DNA from: Actinomycetes bacterium
GTDB lineage: Bacteria; Actinomycetota; Actinomycetes; Actinomycetales; Microbacteriaceae
Assembly (NCBI GenBank): GCA_023431405.1
Contig: JAEYVZ010000032.1
Location: 1-17,742 of the forward strand
Reading direction: 5' to 3'
Length of the DNA: 17,742 bases
In this document: positions 15,319 to 17,742 of the stretch, piece by piece
Layout of the letters: every line of letters starts with the position of its first letter
Numbering within the stretch: the first letter of the stretch is position 1
Notes under the pieces: generated by a model
Databases searched by the model: none
What the model saw: the letters and a program-made list of their open reading frames with translations, nothing else
Told to the model about the DNA's origin: nothing
Translations under genes and position numbers: made by a program

Positions 15319-16014
15319 GTGCGTCTTGTCATCGCCCGCTGCTCCGTCGATTACACCGGCCGACTCAACGCGCATCTGCCGCTGGCCACCCGCCTCCTCG
15401 TCCACAAGGGCGACGGCTCGCTTCTCGTGCACTCCGACGGCGGCTCCTACAAGCCGCTCAACTGGATGAGCCCGCCCTGCACGCTCACCGTCGAGGAGCC
15501 GGACACCGAGTCGGCGTCCGCCGGGGTCCTCGAGCACTGGCGTGTCACGCATGCCAAGACCGGCGATGCGCTGCTCGTGCGCATCTACGAGGTCCTCCAC
15601 GATTCGTCGCATGAACTGGGCATCGATCCCGGGCTCCAGAAAGACGGCGTCGAAGCCGACCTGCAGCGCCTGCTCGCTGAACAGGTCGAGGTGATCGGCG
15701 ACGGTCTCACGCTCGTTCGCCGCGAGTTCCCCACAGCGATCGGACCGGTCGATCTGCTCCTGCGCAATCCCGAGGGCGGCACCATCGCCGTCGAGGTCAA
15801 GCGCCGCGGCGACATCGACGGCGTGGAGCAGCTCACCCGCTACCTCGAACTGCTCGGCCGCGATCCGCACCTCGCGCCCGTGTCCGGCGTCTTCGCCGCA
15901 CAGGAGATCAAGCCGCAGGCGCGCGTGCTGGCCACTGACCGCGGCATCCGTTGCGTCACGCTCGACTACGAGGGCATGAAGGGCATCGAGTCGGGCGCAC
16001 CGCGTCTGTTCTGA
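15319..16014 (+). CDS. nucS: Endonuclease NucS/EndoMS (mismatch repair)
   Basis: A 231-residue protein matching actinobacterial NucS in length and sequence from the first residues (MRLVIARCSVDYTGRLNAHLP). NucS cuts both strands at certain mismatches (notably G-T, G-G and T-T) and replaces MutS/MutL in most Actinobacteria. The N-terminal DNA-binding/dimer domain spans about 1-120 (GDGSLLVHSDGGSYKPLNWM at 31-50). The RecB-like nuclease domain carries Asp145 (IGPVDLLLRN), Glu159 and Lys161 (IAVEVKRRGD), and Gln171 with Tyr175 (EQLTRYLELLG). The end PRLF fits the C-terminal sliding-clamp contact reported for bacterial homologues. The start is GTG at 15319, set by family length and the -10 box 6 nt upstream. 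All catalytic residues look intact. Confidence 0.96.
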   Translation: MRLVIARCSVDYTGRLNAHLPLATRLLVHKGDGSLLVHSDGGSYKPLNWMSPPCTLTVEEPDTESASAGVLEHWRVTHAKTGDALLVRIYEVLHDSSHELGIDPGLQKDGVEADLQRLLAEQVEVIGDGLTLVRREFPTAIGPVDLLLRNPEGGTIAVEVKRRGDIDGVEQLTRYLELLGRDPHLAPVSGVFAAQEIKPQARVLATDRGIRCVTLDYEGMKGIESGAPRLF

Positions 16015-16038
16015 CGTCTCACTCGCCGCAGCCCCGGC

Positions 16039-16102
16039 TCTTCGGCGGCCTGGGTGTTCGGGTGACCGGCTGTTCGGGTGCCTGGCTGTTCGGGTGCCTG
16101 GC
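16039..16102 (+). repeat. 16-bp tandem repeat, four units, abutting the HAD gene -10 box
   Basis: The unit is TGTTCGGGTGCCTGGC. Copies lie at 16055-16070 (two changes), 16071-16086 and 16087-16102 (both exact). A degraded fourth copy at 16039-16054 matches 12 of 16 positions. The array fills most of the 100-bp gap between nucS and the HAD gene and ends exactly where TAGGCT, the proposed -10 box, begins. It therefore covers the -35 region. The unit is not a multiple of three and is not inside a gene. Confidence 0.9.
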
Positions 16103-16108
16103 TAGGCT
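16103..16108 (+). promoter_or_regulatory. -10 box of HAD gene, probable leaderless start
   Basis: TAGGCT, identical to the nucS box, lies 6 nt before the ATG at 16115 with GGCTGC between and no SD sequence. The tandem repeat runs directly into it. Confidence 0.5.
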
Positions 16109-16114
16109 GGCTGC

Positions 16115-16795
16115 ATGACGACGAGATCTCCGTGGACGTGCATTCTGTGGGACGTCGACGGGACCGTGGTCGATGCCTCCGAAGGCATCCTGCGGCGTCT
16201 GACGCTCTGCCTCGCCGACTTCGGCCTGCCGGCACCCCAGCGTGAAGAGCTCGTCCACTGGATCGGGCCGCCCATGTACGAGTCGTTCCAGAACAACGTC
16301 GGCATGACTCCCGAGCGGGCCGCCGAAGCGGTCGCGCATTACCGGCAGATCGGCCGCGCCGAGGGATACGCCGCCGGGGCGCGTCTGTACCCGGGCATGG
16401 GCGAGCTCATCGCCGACGTGGCAGCGGCCGGCGTCCCGCAGGCGACCGCCAGTTCGAAGCCCGAGAACCAGGTCGAGTTCCTCATGGACCACTTCGATCT
16501 CGCGCCCCACCTCCAGGTGATCGTGGGTGCGACGCCCGATGAGAAGACGCGCGCCACGAAGGCGGCGGTCATCGCCGAGGCGCTCCGTCAGCTCGCCGAG
16601 GGCGGCCACGACGTCAGCCGTCCGGTGCTGATCGGCGACCGCCACCACGACATCGACGGCGCCGCCGAGCACGGCGTGCCGGTGATCTTCGTGCGATGGG
16701 GGTTCAGCTGGCCGCACGAGTCGGAGGGGGCCCAAGCGGTCGTCGACGACGTCGACCAGCTGCGAGAGCTCCTCCTCATCGACGACCACGACTGA
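16115..16795 (+). CDS. HAD-family hydrolase, phosphoglycolate-phosphatase-like
   Basis: A 226-residue HAD phosphatase with all four motifs: motif I WDVDGTVVDA with nucleophile Asp13 and acid/base Asp15, motif II ATASSKP (about 110-116), motif III Lys149 in TRATKAAVI, and motif IV GDRHHDIDGA with Asp175 and Asp179. The helical cap is inserted after motif I (about 25-90, with HWIGPPMYESF), as in the Gph/PGMB-type subfamily. Likely substrates are small phosphates such as phosphoglycolate or nucleoside monophosphates; the exact one cannot be read from sequence. The ATG at 16115 follows a -10 box by 6 nt. The coiled-coil gene starts 13 bp after the stop, so the two are probably one operon. Confidence 0.92.
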   Translation: MTTRSPWTCILWDVDGTVVDASEGILRRLTLCLADFGLPAPQREELVHWIGPPMYESFQNNVGMTPERAAEAVAHYRQIGRAEGYAAGARLYPGMGELIADVAAAGVPQATASSKPENQVEFLMDHFDLAPHLQVIVGATPDEKTRATKAAVIAEALRQLAEGGHDVSRPVLIGDRHHDIDGAAEHGVPVIFVRWGFSWPHESEGAQAVVDDVDQLRELLLIDDHD

Positions 16796-16808
16796 CCGAG
16801 GACGACCC

Positions 16809-17742
16809 GTGAACGAGACCCTGGAGGCGGTGCTGCAGTGGGGTGTTCCGGCGGCTGTCGTCTTCGGAGTCACGGCCCTCGTCGTCTGGGGCATCACCTG
16901 GGGCGTCCGCAGGTCGCGGAGCGGCCCCCGTGCACGGGCGGCCGCGGACGACGAGCGGTCGCGGGCCGGGATCGCGCTCGTCGAGCTCGATGACGCCGTC
17001 GCCGAGCTCGAGCTCGAGGTCGGGCTGTCGGGCGCCCTCTACGACGGCACCGCTCCGCCCACACTCCGCCGCGCACGGATGAGCGCCCAACACGCTCGGG
17101 ATGCCGCATTCGAGCAGCTCCGGGAGCTCGCCCCCGACGCCCACCCCGATCTCGTCATGCGCGTGAGCCGCGGCATCCGTCGCCGCGCAGAGGCGGCCTC
17201 CACCGGTATCGCCCACGCCCGCGCGGAACACGCCGAATGGATGGCGGCGCACCGATCGGCGGCCACGCAGATCGCCGACGCGCGTCGCCGAGCTGCGGAG
17301 ATCCGGGCCGACATGGGCGACCCGGCGGCTCTGGTGGCCGACCTCGCCGCCCGCTTCGATCCCGAGGAGGTGGCGGAGGCCCGCCGCGCGGCCGCGGATG
17401 CCGCCGAGGCCCTCGCCGAGGCCGACGCCCTCCTTGCCGAGGCGGAGAGACTCGCTGCCGACCCGACCCGTTCCGCCCTCGCCTCCGTCGCGGCCGCCGA
17501 GCGCGCCCTGCGCACCGCGCAGAACGCCGCCCGCACGCTGGAGGAGCAGCATCGGCTCGTGACGGATGCCGCGCGCGCCGTCAGTGACGAGATCGCCGCC
17601 GCCCGCACCGCCCTGCGGCAGGCGGAGGCTCTGCGCAAAGACCTCGAGCCGGGCGACGCGGAGCGCCTGGGCGGCGAAGTGCGGGAGCTTCTCGTGCGGC
17701 TCGACGCGTGGGAGCCCGACGCGGCTCGGCGCCCGGCGGCGA
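16809..17742 (+). CDS. Membrane-anchored coiled-coil protein of unknown function, partial
   Basis: The frame is open from GTG 16809 to the right edge (311 codons seen), so the C-terminus is missing. GAGGAC at 16798-16803, 5 nt before the GTG, supports this start. Residues about 12-34 (GVPAAVVFGVTALVVWGITWGVRR) form one membrane helix followed by RRSRSGPRARA, so the rest is predicted cytoplasmic. From about 48 on the chain is Ala/Arg/Glu-rich and helical with long heptad-like stretches (186-216 and 225-280). The segment ALVELDDAVAELELEVGLSGALYDG resembles, from memory, the helical region after the membrane span in some actinobacterial TPM-domain proteins, but no TPM domain is present. I cannot assign a function. 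It follows the HAD gene by 13 bp and is likely cotranscribed. Confidence 0.75.
   Translation, partial: MNETLEAVLQWGVPAAVVFGVTALVVWGITWGVRRSRSGPRARAAADDERSRAGIALVELDDAVAELELEVGLSGALYDGTAPPTLRRARMSAQHARDAAFEQLRELAPDAHPDLVMRVSRGIRRRAEAASTGIAHARAEHAEWMAAHRSAATQIADARRRAAEIRADMGDPAALVADLAARFDPEEVAEARRAAADAAEALAEADALLAEAERLAADPTRSALASVAAAERALRTAQNAARTLEEQHRLVTDAARAVSDEIAAARTALRQAEALRKDLEPGDAERLGGEVRELLVRLDAWEPDAARRPAA

Noticed and set aside
15319..16014. nucS as a novel defence or restriction nuclease
   Set aside because: Length, N-terminus and catalytic motif all fit the known NucS/EndoMS mismatch endonuclease, and no methylase or other defence gene is nearby.
16039..16102. CRISPR-like array
   Set aside because: The units are contiguous with no spacers, the unit is only 16 bp, and there are no cas genes.

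Overview
The window looks like chromosomal core DNA of a high-GC actinobacterium, most likely Microbacterium or another Microbacteriaceae member. Four things point there: very high GC with long antisense open frames; a NucS/EndoMS mismatch endonuclease, which among bacteria is largely actinobacterial; an MnhA protein fused to the MnhB domain in a six-gene Mrp operon; and several first genes that start 6-7 nt after a TANNNT -10 box without a Shine-Dalgarno (SD) sequence, as in actinobacterial leaderless transcripts. The genus is inferred. I saw no rRNA, tRNA, CRISPR array, insertion sequence or prophage.

Layout, left to right. (1) 1-1631, minus: purA (adenylosuccinate synthetase), followed 6 bp later by a lactonase-family beta-propeller gene cut by the window edge. 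(2) 1632-1790: divergent purA/argG control region with overlapping GTCAC/GTGAC repeats. (3) 1791-3233, plus: argG of the long E. coli type. (4) 3269-3661, minus: a small MmcQ/YjbR-family protein. (5) 3846-6515, plus: a membrane-anchored, self-processing penicillin-acylase-family hydrolase with an N-terminal micro-repeat. (6) 6568-12838, minus: a complete Mrp-type Na+/H+ antiporter operon mnhA(B)-C-D-E-F-G; all five junctions overlap by 4 nt, and mnhA most likely starts at a TTG behind AGGAGG. (7) 12876-13955, minus: a LacI-family regulator, divergent from (8) 14036-15262, plus: a MosC/YbjJ-like MFS transporter, with a perfect 16-bp palindrome between them. (9) 15319-16014, plus: nucS. (10) 16115-16795, plus: a HAD phosphatase whose -10 box abuts a 16-bp tandem repeat. 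(11) 16809 to the right edge, plus: a membrane-anchored coiled-coil protein of unknown function, incomplete here.

How the genes work together. purA (AMP synthesis) and argG (arginine synthesis) both use aspartate as nitrogen donor and lie head to head. The Mrp operon handles Na+ and pH homeostasis. The LacI/MFS pair looks like a self-contained regulated transporter unit, although the Mrp operon lies only 37 bp downstream of lacI on the same strand and could receive read-through. nucS and the HAD gene appear to have their own promoters. I found no clearly new multi-gene system. The points most worth a second look are the run of leaderless-type starts, the tandem repeat against the HAD promoter, the LacI operator, the CRP-like site before argG, and the unknown coiled-coil protein.
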